Source of the DNA: Glandiceps talaboti | Taxonomy: Eukaryota; Hemichordata; Enteropneusta; Spengelidae | Reading direction: 5' to 3' | NCBI RefSeq assembly: GCF_964340395.1 | Contig: NC_135554.1 | Span: 2,723,001 to 2,787,000, forward strand | DNA: 64,000 nucleotides | Shown: positions 22,208-33,134 of the stretch, in pieces | Numbering within the stretch: position 1 is the stretch's first letter | How the letters are laid out: the number at the start of each line of letters is the position of its first letter | Position numbers and translations under genes: made by a program | Notes under the pieces: generated by a model | The model's database searches: none | The model's input: only the letters and a program-made list of their open reading frames with translations | Told to the model about the DNA's origin: nothing

Positions 22208-23419
22208 TACCTCCCGTAAGGGTACGGGAGGTATTAAAAGGGGAATGTTTGTCTGTGTGTCTGTCTGTGTGTCTGTCTGTCTGTCATTTTCTAAAAATCG
22301 GCTGGCTCAATTGTAATGAAATTTGGGATATATAATCTTTAGGGTAATAGCTAGACCTGATTAGGTTTTGAGCCAGATCTGTTAATGTTTAATTAGAGAA
22401 ATTTGCATATTAATGAAATCAACTAATTACGCAATATCTTAAGACTGCATACTTCAATTTCAATATAATTTAGTATATTTGTTAAACATAATAACACACA
22501 TTTGTCCTATAAAAATCGTTGATGTATCTTACAGCGTTAATGAATAATTTGCATAATTAATTATTTCTGGTAATTAGGCTATATCTTAAGAATACATACT
22601 TCAAATTCAACATAATTTAGTACATACGTTAACCATAAGAAACACATATGTCCTATCAAGTTTGTTGATGCACCGTACAGTGTAATGAATAATTTGCATA
22701 ATTAATGATTTTCGGTAATTAGGCTATATCTAAGAATACATACTTCAATTCCAATATAATTCAGTATACACGTTAACTATAACAATCGCATATGTCCTGT
22801 AAAGCTTGTTGGTGTACCTTTCAGTGTTAATGAATAATTTGCATAATTAATGATTCTTGGTAATTAGACTGTATCTTACGACTGCATGCTTCAATTTCAA
22901 TACAATTCAGTACATACATTAACCATAACAAATTGTGTATGTCCTATAAAGTTAGTTGATGTACCTTACAGTGTTAATGAATAATTTGCATAATTAATTA
23001 TTTTCGGTAATTAGGCTATATCTTAAGACTGCATACTTCAATTTCAATACAATTTAGTACATACGTTAACCATAACAAAGCGGATATGTCCTATAAAATC
23101 TTTTATATAGCTTAGTTTTAATGAAAAATTTGCATAATTAATGATTTTAGGTAACTAGGTTGTATCTTAAAAATGCAAGCTTCAAATTTCGTATAATATG
23201 ATACATACATCAACCATACGCACCTGTCCTATGAAGTTTGTTGCTACAACTTTTTCCGTTAATGAGTATTTTGAATAATGAACAATATTCAGTAATTAAG
23301 CAGTATCATACATACATCAACCTAAGAAAGCACGCTTGTCCAAAAAACAAAGCCTGTTACCATAGTTTTTTTAGTTTAATGACTTATTTGCATAATTAGT
23401 GATTCCCTTACGGGAGGCA
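22208..23419. mobile_element. Miniature element with CCTCCCGTAAGGG ends
   Basis: The left end is a hairpin, TACCTCCCGTA AGGG TACGGGAGGTA, followed by a GTCTGTGTGTCTGTCTG microsatellite and the module AAAATCGGCTGGCTCAATTG / GAAATTTGGG. Next are about six monomers of roughly 140-148 bp that share AATAATTTGCATAATTAAT and GGTAATTAGGCTATATCTTA. The right end is CCCTTACGGGAGGCA, a single inverted copy of the left end. No ORF. A partial reverse copy is at 45004-45475. Same blueprint as the TAGCACAACTG and TAGTCCCC families. Confidence 0.85.
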
Positions 23420-23581
23420 TTCAGTTTAAATCTGGTATGTAACGAAATTACGGGCTATGAATATCTGAATACGTTCATCACTTGCTTCGCAAATATTTAT
23501 GTATGGCGTTACGTGTTGCCAAACGTCTTGATTTCTCAATTCAACTTGATGATATAGGAATGTTACTGTACTAACAAATAA
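23420..23581. repeat. Fragment of a dispersed repeat (also at 47.6 kb)
   Basis: Read on the minus strand it aligns with 47600-47765 on the plus strand (GAGAAATC.., GCAACACGT, GCAAGTGA.GAAC, ATTCAT). It lies squeezed between two miniature elements. It contains an open frame with DVWQHVTPYINIC, but the repeat match argues against an exon. Confidence 0.65.
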
Positions 23582-24806
23582 AATACCGCCAATGGCGTTG
23601 TAGCACAACTGTACAGTTTTTAAAAATGTTTATCCATATGCTAGTCCATGCTAACAATAGGTGTTCATTTGCTGAATGACTATCCAGTTGCCTATCCAAC
23701 CATGTTGCTATCTCTTTGCGATAGACGCGATCATTTGGCTGTTGCTATGGGCGTGGTCATGTTGTTAGATATATTTGCATACATTTTCTAATGTTTTTGT
23801 TCACCTGTGTATGAATTCCTGATATTGTCTTGTCAAAATGCGTGATCAATTGGCTGCTGCTATGGGCATGGTCTTGTTACTAGGCACATTTGCATACATT
23901 TATTGAATGTTTATTCATTTGTCTTTCAATTCCTGTTATCTTAGCAATGTACATGATTATTTAACTTGCTATGGGTGTGGTTTTGTTGCTAGGCAAATTT
24001 ACATACATTTTTTGAATGTTTATTCAATTGTCTATTAATCCCTGTTCTTATCTTCGCAATATATGTGATCATTTGGCTGTTGCTATGGGCGTGGTCTTGT
24101 TGCTAGGCACATTTGCATACATTTTTTTGAATGTTTATTCATTTGTCTTTCAATTCCTGTTATCTTTGCAATATACATGATTATTTGGTTGTTGCTATGG
24201 GCGTGGTCTTGTTGCTAGGTAAATTTACATACATTTTTTGAATGTTCAATTGTCTATTAATCCCTGTTGTTATCTTTGTGAACTACACAGCCGTTTGGTT
24301 GTTGCTATGGGCGTGGTCATGGTTGCTAGGGAGATCATTATATGCTTAGCATTTCTTCATCTATACACCCACAGATGCATCCCTGTTAAAGTTCAGCCCA
24401 ATCTGCTGAGTAGTTTTGGAATTATAGGTTTTTGAAAACGACACATTTTTACCCCTAATTTGCATATTACCAGGGGAATCATCATGTCATGAACAAATCT
24501 TAATTTACCCACATCTAAGAATGTCCCCATCAAATTTCATGGCAATCTGCCCAGTAGTTTTTGGAGTTTAATTTTTTTGACCAAAAATCACATTTTTTGA
24601 CCCAAAACCAACATCTCTGATGCAATCATTTTCATTTGAACAATTTCCCAAATAGACACCAGAAGTAACAAAGCAATTGGTCCAGCAGTTTTTGACTTTA
24701 AATTGTTTACACACACACATCCAGACAGACAGACAGACTAACAGACAGACAGACTAACAGACAGACAGACACTTTGCCATGCCTATATGAAGGTTCAGTA
24801 GTGCTA
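23582..24806 (-). mobile_element. Helitron2-like element, copy B
   Basis: Begins ACCGCCAATGGCG TTGTAGCACAACTGTAC (plain end), then at least six ~113-bp monomers (TTGGCTGTTGCTATGGGCG, TGGTCTTGTTGCTAGGCA), the module (GCAATTGGTCCAGCAG, TTTTTGACTTTAAATTG) and an (ACAC)n/(CAGA)n tract at 24709-24770. It ends GGTTCAGTAGTGCTA. The outer arm of the terminal hairpin is missing or was never copied. Confidence 0.85.
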
Positions 24807-25640
24807 ATAAAATGATATTAAATTTAAAATCTAAACTACTTAACAAGCAGTACAATTTAGTGACATACACATTCAGTTATCTGCTAGCAAAAGTTCAATT
24901 ATTTCATGCTGGTGTGAAATCAACTTGTGAATCAATTAACCTACCTCATACAAGAGTAACTTTTCTTCATACATGGTTATTAATGAACATGATGGATTGA
25001 TAAAAAGGCAAAATATTACAACTTTAAAAATGATTTGTAAGACATAACATTTCAAGATGAACAGTGAATTTGAAATGATTATATCTTCCATTGCTACAGT
25101 AAAGTGCCATAATAGTGTACATCATTAAAGTGGCCATATGGATGAGGGTTGGGTATTTATTTTGGATTTTTTAATTTATAAATCAATTTTATCATGGCTG
25201 CCTACTTGAAAAAATACATGTGGAACAGCATATACCAAGTCTTTGTAATAAATCATTAACTGGCAGAAGATTAACTTGATAAATGTGTACATTTTTCATT
25301 ATTGAAAATACAATAACAAACTTTATACACATTTTTTAGATTTTACGGACAGATGCACAGACAGACAAATGGAAAGACCCCAATTTGTATTAGCCTCTCT
25401 TGTGGGAGTGGGCGTGGGGTGCACATGGAGGAGGGGGGCTTAACATCCAAAATAAATATTCAATCTTCATCCATATGGGCACTTTAAGTTTAAACTGTCT
25501 TGAAGCATTTATTTATGTTACAAAGGAAAACACCCATGGCTTGTTTTGTCTTTTGAGAAAGGTAGCCATTGCAGTTGAAAAGTGTGGCTTTTTTAAAATT
25601 TCTTTTGAACTTTTCATGTTATTATTTCAAATTTGCCATG
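24807..25640. other. Intron A-B1, unassigned part
   Basis: No exon recognised. Around 25330-25430 there is a remnant of the GACA-type microsatellite module (ACAGATGCACAGACAGACAA). Confidence 0.5.
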
Positions 25641-25659
25641 ATGACAAATAGACTGTAAG

Positions 25660-26405
25660 GTAAGTTGTGTCGTTCTGCCCTCACCAGCCTCATGAATATG
25701 AGCCCAATATAATGTATGGTTTAGAAGTTTGGGGCAGTACATATTCGTCGTATCTACAGCCAATTATGTATATCCAGAAAATGTGTGTGCGATGTATGAC
25801 TTACTCTGGGTTCAGAGACTCGTCTTCTCCTTTATTTAAAAAGCTGGGTCTTCTTAATATTTATAAACTTCATAAACTTGGTATAGGAAATTTTATTTTT
25901 GATTTGTATAACAAGAACCTTCCTCATGATTTAAGCGATTATTTCCAGGAGATCAATCATAGCCGAGACACAAGATTTAAACTTAGGCGAAATTTGGCAA
26001 TTCCAAAAATACGCACAGCTGCCGGTCAATTTTCCATCAGGTTTTCAGGCACAAAATTGTGGAACAGTTTGCCAACAGAAATGAAATGTCTCACATCAAA
26101 ACATCTGTTCAGGAAAGCTTTTAAAGAGTATCTACTTGATGAAATTTAAACTAGTGAATATAATACATATTCTTGCATTGTTAGCTCGTTTTTGAAATTT
26201 TCTCCCATTATATTTTTTCTTCTAGTTCTGTGTAGCCCTTATTGTTATTGATGCATATGAACTCTGAGGTGGAGCCAAACTTGATTAGCGAAAAGCTATT
26301 TTTTTGACTCCAAATTGCCAATCTGTTTATTTATTTCCTGTCATTTTGTAATTGTAACTTACTTTAAAAAATTGGCAATAAAATGAATGAATGAATGAAT
26401 GAATG
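25660..26405 (+). pseudogene. 5'-truncated LINE, C-terminal region and 3' end
   Basis: Open reading to 26149 covering the last ~150 residues of a CR1/jockey-like ORF2: IMYGLEVWGSTYSSYLQP, IQKMCVRCMTYSGFRDSSS, PLFKKLGLLNIYKLHKLG, RRNLAIPKIRTAAGQFSIR, FSGTKLWNSLPTEMK and KAFKEYLLDEI before the stop. The 3' UTR ends CAATAAAATGAATGAATGAA, an (ATGA)n tail typical of CR1-like LINEs. The RT domain and everything 5' is missing; the preserved part has no stop, so the insertion is fairly recent. Confidence 0.85.
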
Positions 26406-26923
26406 AGAGGGTTGACCGATGTGTGAGGGCGCCCCATCATGGCATCTTACAGACTAGATGACAAAATGTCAGTAGACACTTTGGATAGTTTATTTACAAA
26501 TAAATGGCCAATAAATAAATGAGTATAAGTTAAATTTAGACTTATAAGTGTCAAAATAGAAATAACTTCACCAGTAGTTACTTTTATATTAACTTGTTTC
26601 AATGAGATACTTCATACACTTTAATATTCTAACATTGCATAATGATATGAGCAATTAATATTTTGATTAAAATTTAACTTGAATGGAGACTCGCAGCTAC
26701 ATGTAGGTCAAAGGTCACTTAAACTATGTTAACATGGTAGATAAAGTAGTTCACTATTTAATTGGTATCAATAAATGCTGGAGTACCAAAGAAACCATAA
26801 CGTCATGTCAGTAAATATCCATTCAAGTTTTTGTTGAAACCATGATATATTACAAAAAATGTTCAGATTTTTTTGTTGAAATGATTTATTTGATTTCAAA
26901 TGGAAATTTAGGTTTGTACTTAC
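26406..26923. other. Intron flank of exon A
   Basis: No repeat or coding signal seen between the LINE tail and the donor of exon A. Confidence 0.5.
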
Positions 26924-27047
26924 TGCTGATACATTACAGTGTAGTAGATGACATCACCATTAGAGCTACCTTCTGGGGGATCCCATGTGACACTACAATT
27001 CATATTGGGACATGCATAGCTCACATTTGTAGGAGGTCCTGGTACAG
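26924..27047 (-). CDS. Exon A: first half of domain 1
   Basis: Acceptor TTGTTACTTACAG ends at 27048. Exon of 124 bp, phase 1 in and phase 2 out, donor CAGCA|GTAAGTA. Peptide pieces: AVPGPPTNVSYACPNMN, CSVTWDPPEGSSNGDVI, YYTVMYQ. PGPPtnv....C.....CsVtWdPP then Y.v.YQ is the first-half pattern of an FN3/cytokine-receptor D1 module; two cysteines before the tryptophan recall the first cysteine pair of class I receptors. Its phase-2 end fits either B1 or B2. A phase-1 upstream exon (expected signal peptide) was not found. Confidence 0.85.
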
Positions 27048-27065
27048 CTGTAAGTAACAAGAATA

Positions 27066-27870
27066 ATGTCAAATATAGCTGCAAAGCAGCAATCACGGGT
27101 TTCAAGACATTATGCCTGCAAGTTCACACTGTATACAATGAGATATGTAAAAGTTGGTCAAAGACCATCCCAAAATTTGGAAAATAAATTTGATCCCATA
27201 GTTACCCACATTCCACGTGTACACATGTTGTACAGGCTGAGATATGTGAAAGTAGGTCAAAGGTCATCCCAACATGTGGGAAATAAATTTGGTCCCATAC
27301 TAGAGCATTTCAACCAAAAACTACATCCCCAGCCCTATTAGATTGCCTTGAATTAGATATGCACATAATAAATTCAATTCTAAGGTCAAAGGTCACCTTT
27401 AAATTTGGGAACATATTTTGGTCCTATACTAATCCATGTCCAGCAAAACCCATCTCTCTCATCCTATTAGTGAGCTTGGAATTAAAACATGCAAATAATT
27501 AATGAGGGAGTGGTTGCTAGGAAAATACACAAAAATCTTCTTCTCAAAGACGACAAGGCCAATCAACCTGAAATTTGGCATGTGGCTTCTTGGCTACATG
27601 GTCCACAAAACTTCTTAACAGAGTTTTGATTGTTTACTTATTATGCCATTTGAATATTGAATCCAAGATGGCCAACAGACCATGTGACCGATTGGCTTTG
27701 TTTTACAATAAAAAAATACCATTTTTGTGTTTTACCCATGTGCCAAATTTCAAGTCATTTGGTACAAGCATGTTTGATTGGCAGGTACTTTTAGTAGGCG
27801 GAACAATAAACAAGCGACCTATCGGTCAGAATAGCTCCGCTGGTTTTTTTTTAATTTTATTTTTTATTTT
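27066..27870. repeat. Dispersed repeat with internal duplications
   Basis: Two related blocks of about 110 bp (27135-27200 and 27237-27300: GAGATATGTAAAAGTTGGTC / GAGATATGTGAAAGTAGGTC, ATAAATTTGATCCCATA / ATAAATTTGGTCCCATA) and a third weaker block near 27385-27430. A small hairpin GCTGCAAAGCAGC lies at the left and AGCTCCGCTGG at the right; a related end, AGCGGAGCTAAAAA, occurs at 31363-31376. Probably a miniature element of the same general type as the others. Confidence 0.5.
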
Positions 27871-29981
27871 GGTGACATGTAGAAGTGGTTCAGTTCTTCA
27901 GCTCTTTACTATGCAGTTTTGTTTTAGCGATGCAATAAAGTGGTTAGTGGTTTCATATGATGTCTCACTATAAAACACATTTTACACAGAAGTTGGTAAT
28001 GTATTGTACTTTTATACCATAGTCACCATATTATAACAAAAATTTACTGTTATGAAAAATTGCACAAAATCTCAGAAAAAAAATGACTGGGAAATGCACA
28101 CAACAAAAAAAAAAAAATTTTCTAACAAATTTACCAAGTCAACAACATTCAACTTGTACTAGTTGTAGTAGATATATATATAGGGAAGAAATGTATTAAT
28201 CGCCATCTTAGTTTCCGTACGGCGACAATCCCCAAGTACCCGAAAGAGAGTCATTCTCAGCCAACAGGGTTTGACACTGTAGTAAAAAAGTCACTATCCC
28301 ACAGGACTAGTAAAATTGATAACGTAGTAGTCCTGCAAAAAAATTGGTGGTCCTATTTTTAAGTGCTTTCGCTTGTTCACTTAGGCTCTTCATCTCTCTT
28401 AGTTTTTGCTCTACTTCTAATTCACTTTTCCAAACCCCATCATATTTATTTCAAACCGTGTGTTGTAATTGAACTGTCTATTTCTTTGTACTTGTTTGTG
28501 CATCATCAACTCCTTACTGTAATTTTATTTTCTTTTTTATGTTTTGGAACTTCTTCTCTTTTTTTGTTGCTTTCTGTGAGTAGTTTGTCTTAATTGGAGG
28601 GGGGGGAGTAATAAGATGTTATGTGGTCTTATTTCTAGCTTAAATACTACATAACATTTCTGGTACACATTGATCTAACTATTGCATTTTTAAAAGACAA
28701 AAAATTACCTTCCCATGGAGCAAGTCTTTATAGTGTTGTCCTTAGTGCATATTAGAATATATTTACAACATAAAAATAAATAAATTTGAAGGTTACCAGC
28801 AGTTACAGCAAAATTTTGTTACTAATTACATGTACAAGTCACTTCATCTATTTTCGTGTCTATGTACTTCCGGGTTGACATAAATGTTAAACGTGATACA
28901 GTCGGCCCTATAATTACTAAGAAATGACAAAACCGTTCGCAAAATAAAGTTCAGGATTTTAATTTTTCAAACTGAATATCAATATCCACTACACATTCAA
29001 TAACTGGTTTCGCGTATTTAGAAATGTGCCCCAAAACATGAACACGGAACACGGAACACGGAATCGTGTCAGTAGCCCCGTCTACACGGCACTAAAAATC
29101 CTACCTGAGTATGGGGCTAGTGTTACTAAGTTAGCAGTTTCATTGTAGGCTGTAAGTTGTACCGGTAAAAAAACCAATCATCACATCATGTAGGAAGTAC
29201 AAAAACATAGAACACGTTGTTTTCTTGCTGAATAAACTCACTGAAATAACAACACGGTCAAATTGCGTCTTCGATTTTGACAGTCACCATTGTTATGATT
29301 GAGCTTCACTTAGTTCCGTTGAACGTGGCCGGGCGAATGCTGACATCCAATTTGTACAGCATTTTTACAAAGGGAGCTCGTCAATTACCTACCGAATAAT
29401 TAACTCAGAAACGTAGTTTAAATACTAACTGATCTAAAAATTACTGTTCAGAAAGACTACGCATCCGTACATAAATACGAATTCATGCGACAAAGATTTC
29501 AACTTTACTACTTGTTACAGTGTAGAGGCCAGCCTTACCCTTATTATACACATATCATCGTACAACTAATTTTATTGGCTATAATATTAGCTACATTTGA
29601 AAGGTCTCACTTGATTGGCTCATCCTTCGCTATTCCCGTTTTCAAGAGACACCCCGCCAGAATAAAGTGCCACATAGTACAGCAATGGCGCGAGATCGCC
29701 TGTTGGGCGACTTTCCCACCGGGTGTGTTTTTCGAAAACTACACAACACATGCTTTTATGACACGGAATCATAGAAAATCTACCCCGTTTCCAAACTAAT
29801 CGTAATTTTATCGCGAATAGACAACCAGAGTTGGTCAAAATAGCAAATTAAAAATCAAATGAATTTTACTATGACCGTGAATTCATCATATAGCCGGTGG
29901 TTTGAATTCTGAGCTCCCTAATATACCTATCGAAAAGTCACCGTCGGACATTTTAGTAACCTTTACTGGTCCTTACAGAAA

Positions 29982-30020
29982 GCATGGAAGTATAACCCAG
30001 AAACGGTTATACTTCCATGC
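29982..30020. repeat. Perfect 16-bp-arm hairpin
   Basis: GCATGGAAGTATAACC and GGTTATACTTCCATGC separated by CAGAAAC. CAGAAAG flanks it on the left, and CAGAAAG follows on the right, so it also resembles a small insertion with a CAGAAA(G) duplication. Confidence 0.85.
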
Positions 30021-30092
30021 AGAAAGTTACTTGACTCGCGGGATAGCGGACCAGCGTGTACGTGTATGTCGAACCCTTGCCATACGTTACAG

Positions 30093-30106
30093 CATAGACC
30101 CTCCTG
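30093..30106. mobile_element. 14-bp CATAGACCC remnant with 7-bp duplication
   Basis: CATAGACCCTCCTG lies between two perfect copies of GTTACAG (30086-30092 and 30107-30113). It has the same left end as the 36- and 38-bp hairpins, also with a 7-bp duplication, but the right arm is missing. Reads as a deletion or excision product. Confidence 0.65.
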
Positions 30107-30929
30107 GTTACAGTGGTAACACTCGTTCATGTTCGATTAAGTGATGAAGTGATCTTTTTTTTAAATTTCTTTTCATCACAACAACAAAATCTGCGCGATC
30201 AAAAGTGTTGTAAACTAAACCAGAAAGAATTATCGGGCTGGCTAAACTTCCCGATGAACTGGAGTAAGGTCCAAGTCCAAGTAAGCCCGATAGTACGTGA
30301 GAAAATCGTCTCAAACTAGCGATACAACTTTCAAAATATAACTTGACATGTTAGAGTTATACAATTCAAGACGGGTTTTCACTCGAAAACAACAATTCTG
30401 TGAATAATGACACTGAACGCAGCGATTTCTCGGACGATGTTACCACTGCACTGTAACGTATGGCTGACAACGACTTGCTTCTGGGTTAGTCCCTCCTGCA
30501 TCCGGGTACTTGGGATTGTCGCCGTACGGAACTACCACATCGGTAATTTTGATGCTGTAATTTTGCCACCAATATTGATCGTACAAAAACAAAACTCCAT
30601 AAATGAACCATAAAGTACTTTCCCTTTCAAAATGTGGTAATTTTAGAAAAAGTATTATCGTTTTTATTGACGACTGACTCGTTCGATACACTTCAGTTCA
30701 GGCATGGAAGACTTCTCACAATGATAATGAGTGCATATACTGGAATGAACCATTCTGTAGGAGGGGTGGAGAATTGGATTTGAAGTTTACAAACAAACCT
30801 TTTTCGAACAAATATTTGTCATTTGGGCGCACAATGCGTAGAATTAAGACTATAGCACATATTACATTGCTTGTTTGACGTCAATAGTGTCTTTTGAAAA
30901 GTTGCACTTTACCTAAAGTCTCGCGGACT

Positions 30930-31380
30930 GATTTCCAATATGGCGTCGGTCATTATGCTCATTAACATATTCATTTTTTTTTCAAATTTCAAAAAAAAAA
31001 TCATAAAAAATAGAAGAGAAGCCTTGAAATTAACAAATCTAAGTAAGCTACCCCCTGTGCATCAACACACCAGATATCAAAGCAATCTGACTTAAAGTTT
31101 ATGAGGAGTTGATGAAAAAGTCATTTTTGGAAAAAAAATCATAAAAAATTGAAAATGGCACAGATCAACTTGGCATGAACAAATCTGAATAGCCTCCCCC
31201 CAGGGAACATGCACACCAAATATCGAAGAATTCCGACTGTCACTTTCGGAATAGAAAGTGAAAATATAAAAGTTTGACGGACACCTATGATTCACTCTAC
31301 TCTCTATACCTCAATACCCACCTATACCTAAAGCTACGCTTTCAGCTTTCGCTGACAGCGGAGCTAAAAACAGAACAGAA
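30930..31380. repeat. Probable miniature element with terminal hairpin
   Basis: Right end forms the stem AGCTACGCTTTCAGC / GCTGACAGCGGAGCT (31333-31370). Inside are two related blocks (CACCAGATATCAAAGCAATC; CACCAAATATCGAAGAATTC, each followed by TCATAAAAAAT-type A-rich runs) and TGACGGACACC. The left boundary is uncertain. Layout is like the other hairpin-ended families. Confidence 0.45.
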
Positions 31381-31439
31381 ACAATATATTTTTGAAACCC
31401 TAATTATTGAAGCACTACTGCACACTTGATGCAAATTTT

Positions 31440-31672
31440 GGAGTTTCAAGTTTTTGGGACTAAAAATAACTCTTTTTCATTCATTTATTAGTAAACTGCA
31501 TTATCAGTGAGGGCAAATAATTGGGCCAATTGTGTCGACATGTTTTCAACAATAACTGCAGAATAATATCTCCAGAAACATCCCCATCAAGTTTCAACCC
31601 ATTCACCATGCAGTTTCAAGATATAAGTTTTTGACCAAATTTAAGCTTTTAATTGTCATTTCTCACGAAACT
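31440..31672 (-). mobile_element. Helitron2-like element, copy E, segment 1
   Basis: Matches the internal part of copy A in reverse: CTGCAGAATAATATCTCCAG, AAGTTTCAACCCATTCACC, GATATAAGTTTTTGACC. It is cut by the DIRS-like element at about 31673 and continues at 36815. The outer end is not recognisable. Confidence 0.6.
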
Positions 31673-31822
31673 AATTTCTGTTTCCGGAAAGATACTCACC
31701 TAAATATTTTTTTCTATAGGATTTGCTTGCAATTCCCGACGGTTTTCCAATAAAACTTTATTAATCCACCTCCTCCTACAGTTATTGCCCTCAACGTTGG
31801 AAGACTAGTTGCACTATGGAAC
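31673..31822. repeat. DIRS-like inverted terminal repeat (left)
   Basis: Inverted match to 36674-36814 with scattered substitutions. The outer edge is copied again at 31905-31955. Confidence 0.9.
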
Positions 31823-32044
31823 ACAATCTTAGTCCAGAAACCCAACTATACTGAGACAGTGGGGAAGGAGGGAGGGACTGTTAGGTGAGTAGTTTCAGGA
31901 GAAACGACAATTCTGTTTCCGGAAAGATACTCACCTAAATATTCTTACAATAGGATACAGAATTTGTCACCAGCTAGGTGGTGGGTGTCTCTGTATGACC
32001 TGTTAATGTGATATTCTGGCTAATGCTAAGTGGACCTACATTGT

Positions 32045-32940
32045 AGAGTGGCTAGATCCTAAGCATGGCTAGACATATCCTGTAGATAATAGCTAATAAA
32101 CGAATTAGGAGACCTCCACATGCCTGCTTGTAAAATGTTAGCCACAGGCACGCCTGATCTGAGGGTCCATGAGGAAGCAATAGCTCTTACTTCATGAGCT
32201 GTGACTCTGTGAGGAGATAAATGATCCTGTTGGGCTTCTACATAATCCCACTTGACAGTATCAACAATCCATTTAGAAATATGTGCTGGGGAGCAGTCAT
32301 CTTTATTGAAGGGGGAAACATGATGAACAGCCGTGTCTTACCCTTCCTAAATGACTTAGATCGGTCTAAATACCAGTGAAGTGCTCTCACTGGACATAGA
32401 GTCTGTTTTACTTTATCTCGCCCAACAAAGTCATCCAATGACTTGATCATAATCAGATTAGGCACCAACTCCAAAACCTGGCTAGTTCTTGGCTAAAAAT
32501 CCTGGTGCAGTATGCATTACTGCTGCAGTCCGAGAGAGATTAAATGACCCTCGCTAATACATAGGGCATGGATCACACTACGCCTTCTCCTGGATGCCAA
32601 GGCAACAAGAAAAACTGTTTTGAGAGTAAGTGCTTTCAGTGACACAGAACCCATGGGCTCGAAAGGGGGTTCCTGTAACGCTCATAAAACCAGTGGCAGA
32701 CTCCACTGTGGAACTGTTTGTTTAGAGGGAGGACGCTTGAGAAGGAAGGGGCGAATCATGTTGGAGACGATTTTGTCCTGTCCAAAATCGTCTCCTCCAA
32801 TACTTGTAATGGTGGCTGCAATGGCTGACCGATATACTTTTTAATAGTATTGGGAGAGTACTTTTTTGTGACAAAAAGAAGAAAGTCATCTAACTGCCTG
32901 TTAGTGATTTTGAAAGGACTTATCTGTTTTCTGTCATACC
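32045..32940 (-). pseudogene. DIRS tyrosine recombinase (decayed)
   Basis: Would integrate the element's circular DNA by strand exchange. Pieces on the minus strand: KTVFLVALASRRRRSVIHAL (where family members read ..LaLaSg.RrSe), NLIMIKSLDDFVGRDKVK, TLCPVRALHWYLDRSK (the LCPVRAL..YL block of DIRS recombinases), VTAHEVRAIASSWTLRSG and MWRSPNSFISYYLQDM, in which the tyrosine pair marks the active-site end. Stops and frameshifts lie between the pieces, so it is inactive. The VRAL and SYYL blocks together make the recombinase call firm. Confidence 0.8.
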
Positions 32941-33134
32941 TACTACAGAAGAATTGCCATTTCTCATTTTATGCTGCCAGTGTACTGGGTCTCTGAGGTC
33001 TGGCAATAATGGCTGCAGACTCTCTAGAAAAGCCTTTCTCCATGAGGGATTGTTCGACAACCGAAACACGTGAAGATGGACCATCTCTGGGTACGGGTGA
33101 ATGATGTTTCTGTCCTGTGTCAGTAGATCCTCTC

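Larger units (their letters stand above)
28211..30532. mobile_element. 2.3-kb TIR element with TA target duplication
   Basis: Inverted ends GTTTCCGTACGGCGACAATC.. and its complement ..GATTGTCGCCGTACGGAAC match over about 30 bp with two single-base indels. The dinucleotide TA lies directly outside both ends (28209-28210 and 30533-30534). No transposase reading frame was recognised inside, so it is a non-autonomous or gutted element. It contains a 39-bp perfect hairpin (29982-30020) and a 14-bp CATAGACCC insertion (30093-30106). Mariner-like or another TA-targeting superfamily is possible. Confidence 0.75.

Noticed and set aside
22208-22233. Terminal hairpin considered as a bacterial-type terminator
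   Set aside because: It is the terminal structure of a mobile element with an inverted partner at 23405-23419, in eukaryotic context.
23426-23608. Open frame with DVWQHVTPYINIC that vaguely resembles exon B2, preceded by an acceptor-like TAGTACAG
   Set aside because: The same sequence is found in reverse at 47.6 kb, so it is a dispersed repeat; the phase (1) is also wrong for a second-half exon.
28363-28593. Leu/Ser-rich open frame with membrane-like composition
   Set aside because: Pyrimidine-rich DNA inside a transposable element gives such translations; no motif or splice context.
30440-30691. Minus-strand open frame with a hydrophobic stretch, considered as a signal-peptide exon for the receptor
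   Set aside because: It crosses the end of the TA-flanked element, lacks a phase-1 donor in a sensible place and reads into the TIR.
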